Shown piece by piece: positions 9,692 to 20,240 of a stretch of 64,000 bases of DNA (its first letter is position 1; each line of letters begins with the position of its first letter). Under the pieces are notes generated by a model. It was not told the DNA's origin. It was given only the letters and a program-made list of their open reading frames with translations, and searched no databases. The DNA is from Doryteuthis pealeii (lineage: Eukaryota; Mollusca; Cephalopoda; Myopsida; Loliginidae), in contig CM042157.1 of assembly GCA_023376005.1 (NCBI GenBank), positions 63,497,964 through 63,561,963 on the forward strand. Direction: 5' to 3'. The translations under genes were made by a program, and so were the position numbers.

Positions 9692-9793
9692 TATGGCACA
9701 AGGCCAGAAGTATGAGGTGCCCAATGAGAATCAAACTCACTAACAATGGTTTGCGAATCTAGCTTGCTAACCATTACACCACATGAGGTGCCC
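9692..9793 (-). repeat. SINE-b (short tRNA-like repeat)
   Basis: On the minus strand it reads GGTGTAATGGTTAGCAAGCT then GAGTTTGATTCTCATTGGG, arranged like the A and B boxes of a tRNA. It is flanked by GAGGTGCCC on both sides of the unit. Other copies: 12679, 12822, 48966 (minus), 57395. Confidence 0.7.
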
Positions 9794-9977
9794 TTATTTC
9801 ATTGTTATATGTTGGCAAACTTGACTTCACAAAAAAAATCAAATGCAAAATTTTTTTTCGTCTTGTTTTTAAAAGGGGAGAATTTCATGAATTAAAACTT
9901 CAATCAAAATTGTGTATGTCTCCCACCCTCTTGAAAATGTTCTTATTAACAGGATTATTTCTATTTCTCGAAATTGG

Positions 9978-10255
9978 ACACATAGCCTAGTGGATAAAGG
10001 AGTTAGGCTAAGACAGTTCTAAGTGACTCTTATCTCTAGACTGCAGGTTCAAGGGGCAGCAGTAACATAGAATAATAATTAACACAGCTTAACACCTGTA
10101 CCCCAGCTATGGTTAGCGGGATGAGAACAGGATACCCTCGTGGACTGTAATAAAGGGTCAGGTTCAAAGTTCCGTGATGGCTCCTGATTACGACAAGAAG
10201 GTACCAGAAGTTTTATAGAGAAGAAAGATGGTGTATCCTTCCCTAGATGGATGAT
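9978..10255 (+). repeat. SINE-d copy
   Basis: tRNA-like head (GCCTAGTGGATAAAGGAG, then ACTGCAGGTTCAAG as B box), followed by AACACCTGTACCCCAGCTA, GGGATGAGAACAGGATACC and a GGCTCCTGATTACGACAAGA tail. Matching copies are at 55140-55455 and, inverted, 60625-60900. Confidence 0.75.
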
Positions 10256-10285
10256 TTATGAAAATCTTGGCATCCATCACATGTA

Positions 10286-10313
10286 CAATATATATATATA
10301 TATATATATATAT
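10286..10313. repeat. (TA)n microsatellite
   Basis: Pure TA run ending directly at the boundary of a repeat R copy. Confidence 0.95.
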
Positions 10314-10545
10314 CCCTGTTAGGGGAGCTTAGAATACACTGACTGTATCACCCGTAGAGGAGTACCCCCACCAAAGGGTTTCCCTGGATATGACACTAAA
10401 CTATATCTGATGGCGAGGCTCCAGTTCTGGCAAGTGTGGAGTACCCCTTCATTGATATTATTTCCAAGTCCACTGACCCAGAGTGGTAGTACCTGTTAGG
10501 GTCCCAATTATAGATCAAATGTTTAAAAATGATTTGTATTTAATA
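10314..10545 (-). repeat. Repeat R, minus-strand copy
   Basis: Contains the inverse of several R motifs: GAGTACCCCCACCAAAGGG, GGCGAGGCTCCAGTTCTGG, GGAGTACCCCTTCATTG, CTGACCCAGAGTGGTAGTAC and CTGTTAGGGTCCCAATTA. It continues into the R flank that carries AATGATTTGTATTTAATAAG. Confidence 0.7.
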
Positions 10546-10671
10546 AGACCATGTGCAAAAAAAACCCCAAAATAACCCCCAACCTTTTAAGATAACACAA
10601 AAAAAATGTAAATATGAATGTATGAGGAACGTGATTCCCTAACCTCCAGGCCTAACATAATACCAGATTTT

Positions 10672-11061
10672 TTTGTTTGTTTTGTTTTACGGCACATCAA
10701 CCTCAGTGGGTCATTTAATGCAAACAAAATTTTGAAATAAAATTCATTTTAATGGATACACAATTATTTTATAAACACATTTTTCTATTTAACCCATAGA
10801 TGGGACCCTAACAGGAACTACCAGGTCAGAGTGGACCAGGGAGCAATGGTGACCAAAGGGTGCTCCACATTCCCCAGACCTCCAGAACTGGAACCTCACC
10901 ATCATTTAGAGTTTAACGTCATACCCAGGACATGAAGACCCCCAACCACAGCCTTCTAGCACACATATGATAAAAAGGGCTTGGGGCTTGCCATAATGGC
11001 AATAGGTTGGGGCAATTATATAGGTGCTAGTGCTTGACATGACCAGCCAATTGATCGGAGA
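10672..11061 (+). repeat. Repeat R, 390-bp copy
   Basis: Full opening module through GACCAGCCAATTGATCGGAG, where it stops sharply at the tandem duplication starting at 11058. It lacks the CTGCAGAGG...CCGACAGGGCG end present at 4926 and 14877. Confidence 0.75.
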
Positions 11062-11325
11062 ATAAATTTAAGTGTACACAAGAAAATGTCTCCATGTTGT
11101 TTCCTGATTATAGAACTGATAGAACACCAGATGCAACAGAGAGAGAGAGAGAGAGAGAGAGAGACAACCCTCCTACCACCACGTGCAGGTCAAAAATGTA
11201 TCAGGAGAATAAATTTAAGTGTACACAAGAAAATGTCTCCATGTTGTTTCCTGATTATAGAACTTATAGAACACCAGATGAGAGAGAGAGAGAGAGAGAG
11301 AGAAAGAAAGAGAGACAACCCGCAG
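11058..11325. repeat. Two-unit tandem duplication ending in (GA)n tracts
   Basis: GGAGAATAAATTTAAGTGTA through ACACCAGATG is repeated almost exactly (about 11058-11136 and 11203-11280). Each unit is followed by a (GA)n run and ACAACCC. The open frames here arise from the repeated unit and GA run and are not taken as genes. Confidence 0.85.
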
Positions 11326-11363
11326 TCAGCAAAAATATGAAACCTAACCTGATAGAAAAACTG

Positions 11364-11598
11364 GACCAAGTTACCTTTAAGCACCCCAGGGGCGATCTGG
11401 ATTCAGAGGGACATGTTTCGCTTTGCACTGTCAATATCCGGTTGTTTGTTACCAGATGATTTTTAGACGCATTTTTTTTTTTAATTATAAAACTAACTGC
11501 TAAATCTAACCCTAAAAACAACCGGATGTTGACAGTGCAAAGCGAAACATGTCCTTCTGAATCCAGGTCACCCCGGGGTGCTTAAAGGTAACTTGGTC
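11364..11598. mobile_element. Foldback element with ~85-bp arms
   Basis: GACCAAGTTACCTTTAAGCA at 11364 is matched inverted by TGCTTAAAGGTAACTTGGTC ending at 11598. The pairing continues through ACATGTTTCGCTTTGCACTG and up to CCGGTTGTTT. The centre of about 65 bp contains a CTAACCCTAAAAA stretch. The arms are nearly identical, suggesting a young or conversion-maintained palindrome. No transposase is present and no clear target duplication was found. Confidence 0.8.
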
Positions 11599-12015
11599 TG
11601 AAAAACCTTAGGAGACCTAAGTGTAGACTCCACAATAGTTTTAACATTCTGTGGTAAATTTCCCAATGACATAAAAACCAATTAAATTGTTTATTTGCAT
11701 TAAAAAGAAATGAAGTTGAACCACTGGGAAAATGTACAAGCAAATCATGTAAAATCAGTGTCACAATGTGTATTTTCCCAATAAATTAAAATGATTTTGT
11801 AATTAAATTACATTCATTTCAAATAAATTACGTTGACTTTTTTTTTGTTTTTTTTAATTGACCAAATTAAATACATTTATTTACAGGTGTGTAACAGTCA
11901 TCATGTCGTGCTAGTAGCACGGATATCAATGCATGACAATCTCTTGCCAAACGTCCCTTATCATTCACTGCCCCCGGGAGGTCCTCTGTGCAGCATCCAG
12001 TATTTGTCAATATAT
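11599..12015. other. Non-coding, no feature seen
   Basis: AT-rich DNA. There is a T-rich tract near 11840, otherwise nothing recognisable. Confidence 0.5.
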
Positions 12016-12345
12016 ATATTTACCAACCCCTCCGCACGAGCAGGATGCGACACAAGGTCAATTTCTTAAGCAGAGTTCAACAGGTTTGAATTCAGAGTTT
12101 TCCTTCTCCTAGACTGGTTACCTAGCCATGGTTAAAGAACCCAGTCTGCCCTGCTATTTATCCATAGCTGGAGGAAGAGTAGGATTCATACCTTTCCCAA
12201 GGGTATTAGCACTAAGTGAAATGCAATTACCACATCCAGGATTTGAACTCGGGGCAACGAGCCCATTTCCCATGACTTTAACCATTACATCACACAAGAG
12301 TAGGATTCATACCTTTCCCAAGGGTATTAGCACTAAGTGAAAATG
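12016..12345 (-). repeat. SINE-c, near full-length, with end duplication
   Basis: Minus-strand copy: CCCTCCGCACGAGCAGGATG, GACACAAGGTCAATTTCTTA, CTCCTAGACTGGTTACCTAG, CCCAGTCTG, CCATAGCTGG, CATACCTTTCCCAAGGGTAT, then the tRNA-like head region (GGATTTGAACTC ... ACCATTACATCACAC) near 12300. The block AGAGTAGGATTCATACCTTT ... GCACTAAGTGAAA is repeated at about 12297-12345 after the head. Confidence 0.8.
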
Positions 12346-12678
12346 CAATTAGCACTTCTGTCAATATAGGTCTTTGCTGGACATCCCCTGGCATGACCAT
12401 ATGCTAGTGAGAACATCACTTATAAGTTCGCCCTGCATATCCTGTTCATCTCACTCGGACGATTTGTGTGATGGGGGCAAGTGGCCATACAGATGTTTTC
12501 TTGTGGGGTAACAGTAAGTAAATGATATTGTTTGTTAAATTGTTTTGCCCTACTTCATAAATTTTCATTTGTTCAACAGCAAGCTAAAAACTTTGCATAT
12601 TCTTTTGAATGAAAATTATTCATTCATTAAACATTTAATGCTAAGAATTCATGTATTATAATATTTAAATATTAATTG

Positions 12679-12900
12679 ACGCCCCATTGTGGTGTAATGG
12701 CATGCAAGTTAGTCTCACATACCCATTACTACTGAATAGCAAGTTCAATCCTTGCTAGATGCCCTTTGCTTGCAACATTGTTATTTACTGTGATGAAGGA
12801 GTTGGGTTAAGAAAAGAACGTTCCATCATGGTATAATAGTTAGCAAGCTAGTCTCGCCATTCCATTAATAAGAAAGTTTGATCCTTACTGGATGCCCCAT
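12679..12900 (+). repeat. Two SINE-b copies in series
   Basis: The first copy (12679-12775) reads GCCCCATTGTGGTGTAATGG ... AAGTTCAATCCTTGCTAGAT. The second (about 12822-12900) reads CATGGTATAATAGTTAGCAA ... GTTTGATCCTTACTGGATGC. Both keep A-box- and B-box-like text. They are too diverged and lack a cloverleaf, so they are not tRNA genes. Confidence 0.65.
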
Positions 12901-12908
12901 ACTTGTGA

Positions 12909-14035
12909 GTGTCACATCCAAACAAAAACTCCCAACAGCAAGTAAAATCAGAAGCTGGTGTGTACATGATTCCATGTACTGACTGCCACAAAAAGTACAT
13001 AGGTGAAACCTCTAGAAACTTTAAAAAACACATCTACGAGCACAAACGCAACATTAAATTGAGTGACAGCAACAACTGTTTATTCCAACACAACACAGCT
13101 TTAATTTCAATAATGCATCCATGATCGCATACATACACAACAAAAGATTAAGACAAATATTCGAAGCCAGTGCTATAAGCAACACACCAAATATTAATTG
13201 TAGATCTGATTTCTTTAATATTTCCTCACACCTAGGAAAAGCAATCATAAAAAATACACACTTAATACAAATCCTACTACCACTTCCCTCTGTTACATCC
13301 ACAACAAAAGATTGAGACCAATATTCAAAGCTAGTGTTATAAGCAACACACCAAAGGTTAGTTGTAGATCCAGCTTCTTCAATATTTCCTCACACCTAGG
13401 AAAAGCCATCATAAATAGCTATAGACTAAGACAAGATACTTAGCAAAAAAAAATAAATAAATAAACAAATATACTACTACTAATAATAATAAACACACAG
13501 ACAAATCCTTCTACCACTTCCCTCCTTTATATTCTCAACAAAAGATTAAGACCAATACTCTAAGCCAGTGTTATAAGCAACACACCAAATATTAGTTGTA
13601 GATCCAGGGTTCCTTAATATTTCTTCCCGCCTAGGAAAAGTCATCATAAACACTTACAGACCAAAATGACAAGAAGATACTTAGTATAAAAAAAAGAAAA
13701 AAAAAAAACACATACACACACTTATAACAATTCCTACTTCCATTTACCATTTGTATATGACTTACCAAACCCAGAGCATATGAACCACCTAGGAACTCTT
13801 CCAACACCTAACAGGACACTACTAGCTACACACCCCATCAGAAAAGAAAAAATAAATAAATAAATAAAACAAATAAATAGAATTTCCACTACCAAATAAT
13901 TCACACCAACAATTGACCTCCCCTCCCTTATTAACGACCTGAAGATGGTCTAAAAGACCGAAACGTTATAACGTCGACATCACCACCTACTATGAACATC
14001 CATTTTGTACAACATTCCGTGTTTGTCTACCTTTC
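12909..14035 (+). pseudogene. Penelope-like element C-terminus with GIY-YIG endonuclease
   Basis: The frame from 12909 encodes GVYMIPCTDCHKKYIGET followed by EHKRNIK about 15 residues later. This is the GIY-YIG nuclease core with the C-x2-C pair and EHKR motif typical of Penelope-like retroelements, where the nuclease follows the reverse transcriptase and nicks target DNA. The reverse transcriptase itself is absent. At about 13100 the coding sequence shifts frame: FNFNNASMIAYIHNKRLRQI continues in another frame to a IFEASAISNTPN segment and ends in stops. The region after it contains three degenerate copies of this C-terminal tail. A likely 3' untranslated end at 13945-13975 (GAAGATGGTCTAAAAGACCG) is a motif commonly seen behind such elements. 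Confidence 0.8.
13136..13700 (+). repeat. Triplicated Penelope tail repeats
   Basis: The block from CAACAAAAGATTAAGACAAA through ATAAGCAACACACCAAATAT and CACACCTAGGAAAAGCAATC occurs at about 13138-13250, 13301-13420 and 13537-13650. Spacers carry simple A/T and CA runs. The copies are diverged, so the triplication is not recent. Confidence 0.8.
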
Positions 14036-14073
14036 TCCACATACTGTCGGATTAGTTTCCTCTTATTTCTCTC

Positions 14074-14084
14074 TCTCTCTCTCT

Positions 14085-14148
<64 letters not shown>
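14074..14148. repeat. (CT)n, (TA)n and (CA)n compound microsatellite
   Basis: A CT run, then TA, then CA, following the 3' end of the Penelope remnant. Confidence 0.95.
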
Positions 14149-14152
<4 letters not shown>

Positions 14153-14235
14153 CTAAGAAAAAGCAGAAGTGGTTTTATTTCCTATGTTTTCAAGTTGTAT
14201 TTCTTACTATATACAGATATTACATCCAATACAAT

Positions 14236-14447
14236 TAGGGCCAGGTTAGCTCAGTCGGTAGAACGTTCAGCTAGAAGCCACAAGGTTCCTAGTTTGATAC
14301 TGGCCCTCGCCAACTCAGCGTATGAGTAGCACAGTGATCGGTGCAGTAAAGTAAGGAGCTGATGGTAGGTGTGGCGCTCCACCTCAGACGCAAAAACAAT
14401 CTCCTTGGTCTAGCGCTAGTGAAAAGGGGACGACGACTTTACTTACT

Positions 14448-14449
<2 letters not shown>
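14236..14449 (+). repeat. SINE-a, near full-length
   Basis: tRNA-like head: GGGCCAGGTTAGCTCAGTCG (A-box region) and AAGGTTCCTAGTTTGATACT (B-box region). The body follows: CGCCAACTCAGCG, GTGCAGTAAAGTAAGGAGCT, GGTGTGGCGCTCCACCTCAG, CTCCTTGGTCTAGCGCTAGT. This copy is a reference for the many tail fragments. It is a retroposon with an RNA polymerase III type promoter, not a tRNA gene. Confidence 0.8.
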
Positions 14450-14479
<30 letters not shown>

Positions 14480-14686
14480 TTATAATACACATGCACACAA
14501 ACATATATAGATACTTGTAACTGGGATTGGTTAAAGAAAAAAAAATTAATATACTTATAAATTAAGATCAACATGCTCTTTGTCAATCCCTAAAAAATAT
14601 TTCCCTTCCCTTGAAAATTCTTTAAAAAGGGCTAATGACTTCACCTATTAGTCCACCTCTGTTTCATTCATTTAATTTTTCCACCC

Positions 14687-14690
<4 letters not shown>

Positions 14691-14719
<29 letters not shown>
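14691..14719. repeat. Poly(A) run
   Basis: About 28 A residues. A second, shorter A run is at 14816-14827. Confidence 0.9.
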
Positions 14720-14721
<2 letters not shown>

Positions 14722-14876
14722 TCCCTCATTTCTTTCCTGTTTACCCTTTGATGTACACCCACCTCTGCCGAGACTTCTAAGGGAGAGTGAGAGAGCGAAT
14801 AACCAATCCCAACTTAAAAAAAAAAAATTTAGGTCTAGGAATTGTGCAAGTTTCTTTGAAATATAGATATATTTTT

Positions 14877-15485
14877 GGTTTGGTTGGTTGGTTGGGTTTT
14901 ATGGCCTGTCAACTGCTTGGGTCATTTTATGCCGAATACTTCTATTGGTAAAAAAAAATGTTTAATGTTGACAAAGTTTTGAAATAATTTCATTTTTAAT
15001 GGATAATACAATTTTGTTTATAAACTCATGTTTTCTATTTAACCCATAGATGGGACCCTAACAGGTACTACCACTCTGGGTCAGAGTGGACCAGGGAGCA
15101 ATGGTGATGAAGGGGTGCTCCACATTCCCCAAACCTCCAAAACTGGAACCTCACCATCAGATAGAGTTTAACTTCATTCCCAGAACATGCAGACCTGCAG
15201 CCACCGCCTTCTAGCACCCGTATGATAAAAAGGGGTTGGGGATTGCCATAAGAGCAATAGGGTTGGAGCAATTGATCGGAGGGGGCCTCTCCGACCGCCC
15301 GTCTAGCCCAAGATAGGGACAAAGTGGAGTATTGCAAGTCATGAACTGCTCATCCACCTGGGTTCTATCCTTAAGCATCACGGGTTGCCACCCACGGCCA
15401 ACAGGTGGGCCCATTGGGGGAGTCTTACCCCTCTGCAGAGGTACAGTCGGTGCATTCTAACGCCCCACCGACAGGGCGTTTTTTC
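14877..15485 (+). repeat. Repeat R, longest copy
   Basis: About 600 bp with all modules: TTTTATGGCCTGTCAACTGC, GGTCAGAGTGGACCAGGGAG, CATTCCCCAAACCTCC, AGAACATGCAGACCTGCAGC, GATCGGAGGGGGCCTCTCC, GGTTGCCACCCACGGCCAAC and the end CACCGACAGGGCG. Frames of 67-89 codons on the minus strand are not kept in other copies. Confidence 0.75.
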
Positions 15486-16084
15486 TTTTGTTTTATAAAC
15501 TGGTGAAAATAATTTTCCTTAACTTCATAGGGGAAGAATTGGAGTTTGATAGCACTTTAGCTGATTTAGGTGGACATTGACAAATTCAGAATTTAATCAG
15601 TTCAACTTGCAATTTCTCACATATTTCTGGTTCATTCTTAAAAATATTTATATGGTTGGAAAGAAAAGAAAAGATCTTTCTATATAATTTGTATATGTTT
15701 TTATCTATTGAATTTTTTAATTTTTTATTGTGAGTTAAAACGGTATTTTGTTTTGAATAGCTGAAAATACAAAATATGAATTTTTTTTTAAGACTAAATT
15801 TTTTATGTTATTTTGTTTTTCAAAATCAAAGTGGTTAATATTTATCAATATTCTTGAAATTGTAACCTCAATTAGAAGACACCTTAAACTATAACAAGGA
15901 ACTTCTTATTTTCTTCTCCGACCCATTGAAGAAAAAATATAAGTGACCAATGCTAATAGGATCCAACGAGCAAATCATAGGATATCAACCATAAATAACT
16001 ATACCCCTACTATTAAAGTATTAGTGGAGGTTAACCATTTTTTACTCCACACACTACCTCAAAAGCTATAAAAAATTTTTTAAA
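15486..16084. other. AT-rich sequence, no gene seen
   Basis: No repeat or exon-like segment is recognised in these 600 bases. Confidence 0.5.
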
Positions 16085-16160
16085 AAATCAATGTTCAGTG
16101 TATCTGAAAGGGGGATAGACTCCCTCGGTGTTTGGCTGATACCGACAATAAGTCACTCTA
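16085..16160 (+). repeat. SINE-a, 3' end fragment
   Basis: GGGGGATAGACTCCCTCGGT and GGCTGATACCGACAATAAG are the last bases of SINE-a. Confidence 0.65.
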
Positions 16161-16195
16161 TATACTTTTTTTTTCTTTTTTACTATACTTAACTC

Positions 16196-16285
16196 TTTGC
16201 CTACTTTAAACTGCTGACAGCAGCTCTCACACCACTACAATCCTACTGTAAATTGCTGACAGCAGCTCTCACATGTGTCACTTGT
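16196..16285. repeat. Direct repeat with GCTGACAGCAGC palindrome
   Basis: The segment GCTGACAGCAGCTCTCACA occurs twice, about 45 bp apart, and each contains the palindrome-like GCTG-ACA-CAGC core. Confidence 0.75.
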
Positions 16286-16434
16286 TTAAACTGGAAATTC
16301 ACTACATGAACGCTCTTACCATCTTTTGTTTTGTCTGTGAACCAACCCTGAGATTGGTACTTAGGGAACCAGTTCAAAAGAAAATTTGGTATAGCCATGT
16401 GTGTGTGTGTGGGGGGGTTTGGTAGTCAAAAAGT

Positions 16435-16770
16435 TACCATATTTGACAGCATATAGGACACACTTTTTTCTCCAAAATTTTGGCTCAATATATTGCCCTG
16501 GGTCTTATACATTGTAGGTGAAGTTTGAGACCTCCCGTAGGCCTAGGCTAGTCTTCTCTATGATGCTCACTAACCCAGCTCACGCTCAGTACTTTTACCT
16601 ACCCTAAACTCCATTCATCCTTATTTTATTGCTGGTATTGTTATATTCAAGGTTAACAGGAGCGTATGGTAGACTGTTTTCAATAATATATGCTTAAATA
16701 CATGAAAAACCTTTTTTCATGAATCTGACCTGCTGAAATGGGGGTGCGTCTTATATGCCGTCAAATGGTA
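16435..16770 (+). mobile_element. MITE with TACCRTATTTGAC ends, copy 2
   Basis: Ends TACCATATTTGACAGCATAT and ATGCCGTCAAATGGTA, with the same internal order as 25924-26275, including CCCGTAGGCCTAGGCTAG and TGACCTGCTGAAATGGGGG. Confidence 0.8.
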
Positions 16771-16964
16771 AATAAATAAAAAAAGTATAATAATCAGATT
16801 TTTTAAAAACAAACAAACAAACCAGTAAGTTGATCATTGAAATAATAAAGTTAATTTTCTAGTGTCAGGTACGTGAAGTTTTTTCTTCTCTTTTTTTTTT
16901 TTACGTTTCTATTAGGCTACTGGAAACATCTCCAAGCAGGACATATGCTCAAATATTAAACACA

Positions 16965-17880
16965 TTAATAACCCGGCCTTCGGGGCAGGGGGTCTGGTGT
17001 GCTTTTGCCACTGGACCTGTGTTATTAATTAACAATGTTGATCCCAGGGGCCTCCCAGGCAACCACCTGACCCCTTGATTTAAAGGAGCAAGACTGGGTT
17101 TAATTGCCCAGTGCCGGGTGCCCCCTTAAAGGGGAATGCCAATGGGATCAACACATTTTTTGTGCCTACCACCCATGAGCTTCAGCTTGTGGGTGGGACC
17201 ACATAAAAATGTCCTTGTGTCACGCCTCATAATAAGTGGGATGAGAGGCAAATACTCAAATGTAAGACATAAGAGTCAGATTTAAAATGCTCCAAAATTC
17301 CACCCCATAACAAGCAAGCCATTAGCGATATAAAACCTTGACACAAATGGGCCTTTCGGACCTGTGTTTGTTAATGTAAATTAACAACGTTGATCCCAGG
17401 GGGCTATCTCTCCAGGCAACACCTGCCCCCTTGATTTAAAGGGGCATGGCTTGGTTTATTGCCCAGTGCCAGAGGCGCACCCATTGAGGTAGAATGCCAA
17501 CGGTATCAATGCATTTTTGTGCCAACCACCCATGAGCTTGACACAAATGGGCCTTTCGGGGCCTGTGTTTGTTAATGTAAATTAACAAACACAGATCCCG
17601 GGGGCTATCCCCTCCAGGCAACACCTACCCCTTTGATTTAAAGGGGCATGGCTGGGTTTATTGCCCAGTGCCAGAGGCGCACCCCCTGAAGGGGAATGCC
17701 GACGGGATCAACGCATTTTTTGTGGGTGGGACCACATAAAAATGTCCTTGTGTCACGCCCTCATAAAAAGTGGGATGAGAGGCAAATACTCAAATGTAAG
17801 ACATAAGAGATTTAAAATGCTCCAAAATTCCACCCCATAACAAGCCAGCCATTAGTGACATAAAAAAAACCTTGACACAA
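16965..17880. repeat. GC-richer tandem array of unequal units
   Basis: Three units with shared blocks in the same order: GGCCTTTCGG / CCTGTGTT / TTGATCCCAGGGG / CCAGGCAAC / TTGATTTAAAGG / TTGCCCAGTGCC / GGGATCAACRCATTTTT. Units start at about 16972, 17340 and 17540. The first and third continue into GTGGGACCACATAAAAATGT, GGGATGAGAGGCAAATACTC and CCACCCCATAACAAG; the middle unit lacks this second half. It is far more GC-rich than its neighbours and shares nothing with other repeats here. Confidence 0.8.
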
Positions 17881-18029
17881 ATAATAGCAAAACAATCTTT
17901 ATGTCCTAATTTTGAGTAATTGTATCCAGCTGAAATCTGAAACTTAAAACTTGTTTTCAAATTATTTACAGGTCTCGAAGTATTGTCCTCATCTTGTACA
18001 GCTCCCATCTAGCCCCCCCCCCCCGCCAC

Positions 18030-18095
18030 CGTTAGAGTCCAAGTGGTGCAGCCATACAGTAGCACTGACATGACTATAGCTTGGAACAATTTTGC
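18030..18095 (-). pseudogene. Tiny RTE-type LINE fragment
   Basis: On the minus strand this resembles the YGC.TWT segment of the LINE remnant at 8160-8335 (shared GCAGCCATACAGTAGCACTG on the plus strand). Too short to say more. Confidence 0.5.
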
Positions 18096-18639
18096 TTGAT
18101 CTTATCAGAGATCAGATTTTCATATGATCAATAATCTATTTATAGCAGTACATGCACTTCCTATGCATATATTGACACCACTTTCTGTAGATGAGATATT
18201 ACTACCTATTAAACCAGGTAATTCATTTTTTCAAAATAAAATTTTTTTTCAAACTGACATCTGGGGAAAAAATTTTTAAAAAAAAGAAAAAAAAAAAAAA
18301 GTCTGGCACATCCGTACTTTCTGAAAATAATCATCAGTATCGTATGTAATGGCCAAAAGAAAAAACACTGGGGAATTTTCTAAGTTGTATATGTAGAAAG
18401 TGCTCAATACATTAAGTAGAGCATGATTATAAGGATCCACATGAGTCAGACACTATCTACCTAGATTTCACCTATATATATATATATATATATAAGAACT
18501 CTCTCGTCGATTTTCGACGCATGAGTGTTCATCCAGTGAACAACCAACACAGTGATTTGTTTATAGTGGTGAAGGCTTGTGTAGGACCATTCCACACTTT
18601 TTGCCACAGTCCATAGGAAAGAATTGGTGCATCAAGGAA

Positions 18640-18893
18640 TGCCATGAACCCAATCAACGACTGACCTCAGGAATTTTGAATTCAGAGTTATCCCTCTCCT
18701 AGACTGGTTACCTACCCAAGGTTAAAGAGCCCAGTCTGCCCACTATTTAACCCATAGCTGGAGGGAGAATATATGGATTCATACCTTTCCCAAGTGTATT
18801 AGCGCTATGTGAAATGCCAACAGCTTCGTCTAGGAATTGAACTCGAACCGACGAGTCCATTTTCCACGACTAACCACTAGCCCACGCGCCTCC
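18640..18893 (-). repeat. SINE-c copy
   Basis: CTCCTAGACTGGTTACCTAC, AAAGAGCCCAGTCTGCCCAC, CCCATAGCTGGAGGG, ATACCTTTCCCAAGTGTATT and a tRNA-like head ending ACTAACCACTAGCCCACGCG. It directly abuts a (TA)n run on the head side. Confidence 0.75.
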
Positions 18894-18921
18894 ATATATA
18901 TATATATATATATATATATAT
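18894..18921. repeat. (TA)n microsatellite
   Basis: Pure TA run. A further TA run is at 18474-18494. Confidence 0.95.
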
Positions 18922-19478
18922 TGAAAAACAAAAACCTGGATTAAATGGATATCTTACCCTTGTAAAATTCTGTTGAGAAATGATTAGAACATCTATTGTA
19001 GTCAATTCTGTCTATTTCATTTCTGGTTTTAGATGTAATTTAGGTTATATTTAAATTAGAGATAACAGTCAGCTGCTAATTTAAAAAATAATTCTTCAAT
19101 AGTAAAATAAAATATATATATATATATATTGAAAATTGGAAAATCAAAGTATTACTACCTAGGTATGTAAAAATAAATAAAATAGTAATAAAGAATTAAG
19201 ATAAAAAATAAACTTAACACATTTCTCTAATGATGCTAAAAATAAAAGGACCTGATAGGTTTAAAAAATTTTTTTTTTGTTATTTGCTCGTTTTTATGAT
19301 CCAACTTCTGCAAAGGTGTAGAACGGTCACTTTCGCTTCCACATCGCATTGCGTGCGGACACATTTTCAAGAGTTCCTGTAGAGCAGGGATCACCAATCT
19401 TTTTTCACGGTGGGCCTGATAATTTAGGTGACCCCTGCTGTGGAAGGATCATGAAGTAAGTACAATACTTTCTTCCAT
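18922..19478. other. AT-rich sequence before unit A
   Basis: No gene or repeat is recognised. It has no counterpart before unit A', so it is the unique left flank of the duplication. Confidence 0.5.
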
Positions 19479-19515
19479 CTCAGAACCCTGCTGATTTGAG
19501 CTCCACCATTACTAT

Positions 19516-19768
19516 GTTGGCAAAGTGGCCTATTGTCAGTATAAACTGAACAGCGAGGGAGTCTCTCCTCTTTTCACTAGCACTAAACCAGGGAGATTGT
19601 TTTTGCTGAGGTGGAGCGCCACACCCACCGCCAGTTCTCCACTTTATCGCACAGATCAGATTACCAAATCTGTGCTACTATTACATTGAGTTAGCAGGGA
19701 CTGGTATCGAACAAGGAACCTTGTGATTATTATGCGGGTGCTCTACCGACCGAACTAATCTTGCCCCG
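19516..19768 (-). repeat. SINE-a copy in unit A
   Basis: Minus-strand SINE-a with tail (GGCCTATTGTCAGTATAAAC), CTAGCACTAAACCAGGGAGA, and a head region ending CTCTACCGACCGAACTAATC. The matching copy in A' is 34161-34413. Confidence 0.75.
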
Positions 19769-20240
19769 CTACTACTATTCCGTTAATATCATAAACTTAC
19801 TGCTGCCCCCACGTCTATATCACACCTATATATTCTGTATCATTTTGGCAATTTTGATTTTGGTATTGATTTCATTTTTTTCTCCCCTCTTTGATGCTGG
19901 GATTTTTGAGTTCAGTTTTGGTTTTTAATTTTGTATTTTTTCTTTCTAAGGATATTATCCATTTTCTTGTGTAATGTCTCACCATTAGATGCAGGTTAGT
20001 GTTGTACTCAGTGAACCCCTTTTGGAGGAGGCCTCACTCCTCTACAGGGGGATACAATCAGTGTATACTAAGCCCTGCCAACAGTGACCAAAATCGCTAG
20101 GCAAGAATACTCCTTTCATGTATATTCACTTCTCGTACTCATTTCTAAATGACATAACTTAAAACTCCTCTTTTGATGTCTAAGAACCTTCAATAGCTCT
20201 TAACATTTTTATAACCATTCTATTCAATTGCTTTTAATAA

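Noticed and set aside
11086..11459. Open frames rich in RERERE
   Set aside because: Products of (GA)n tracts within a two-unit tandem duplication.
11500..11520. CTAACCCTAAAAA resembling telomeric sequence
   Set aside because: Only one and a half units in the centre of a palindrome; not an array.
13136..13700. Regularly spaced repeats that might suggest a CRISPR-like array
   Set aside because: Units are over 100 bp, diverged, and encode the Penelope C-terminal tail. The host is a eukaryote.
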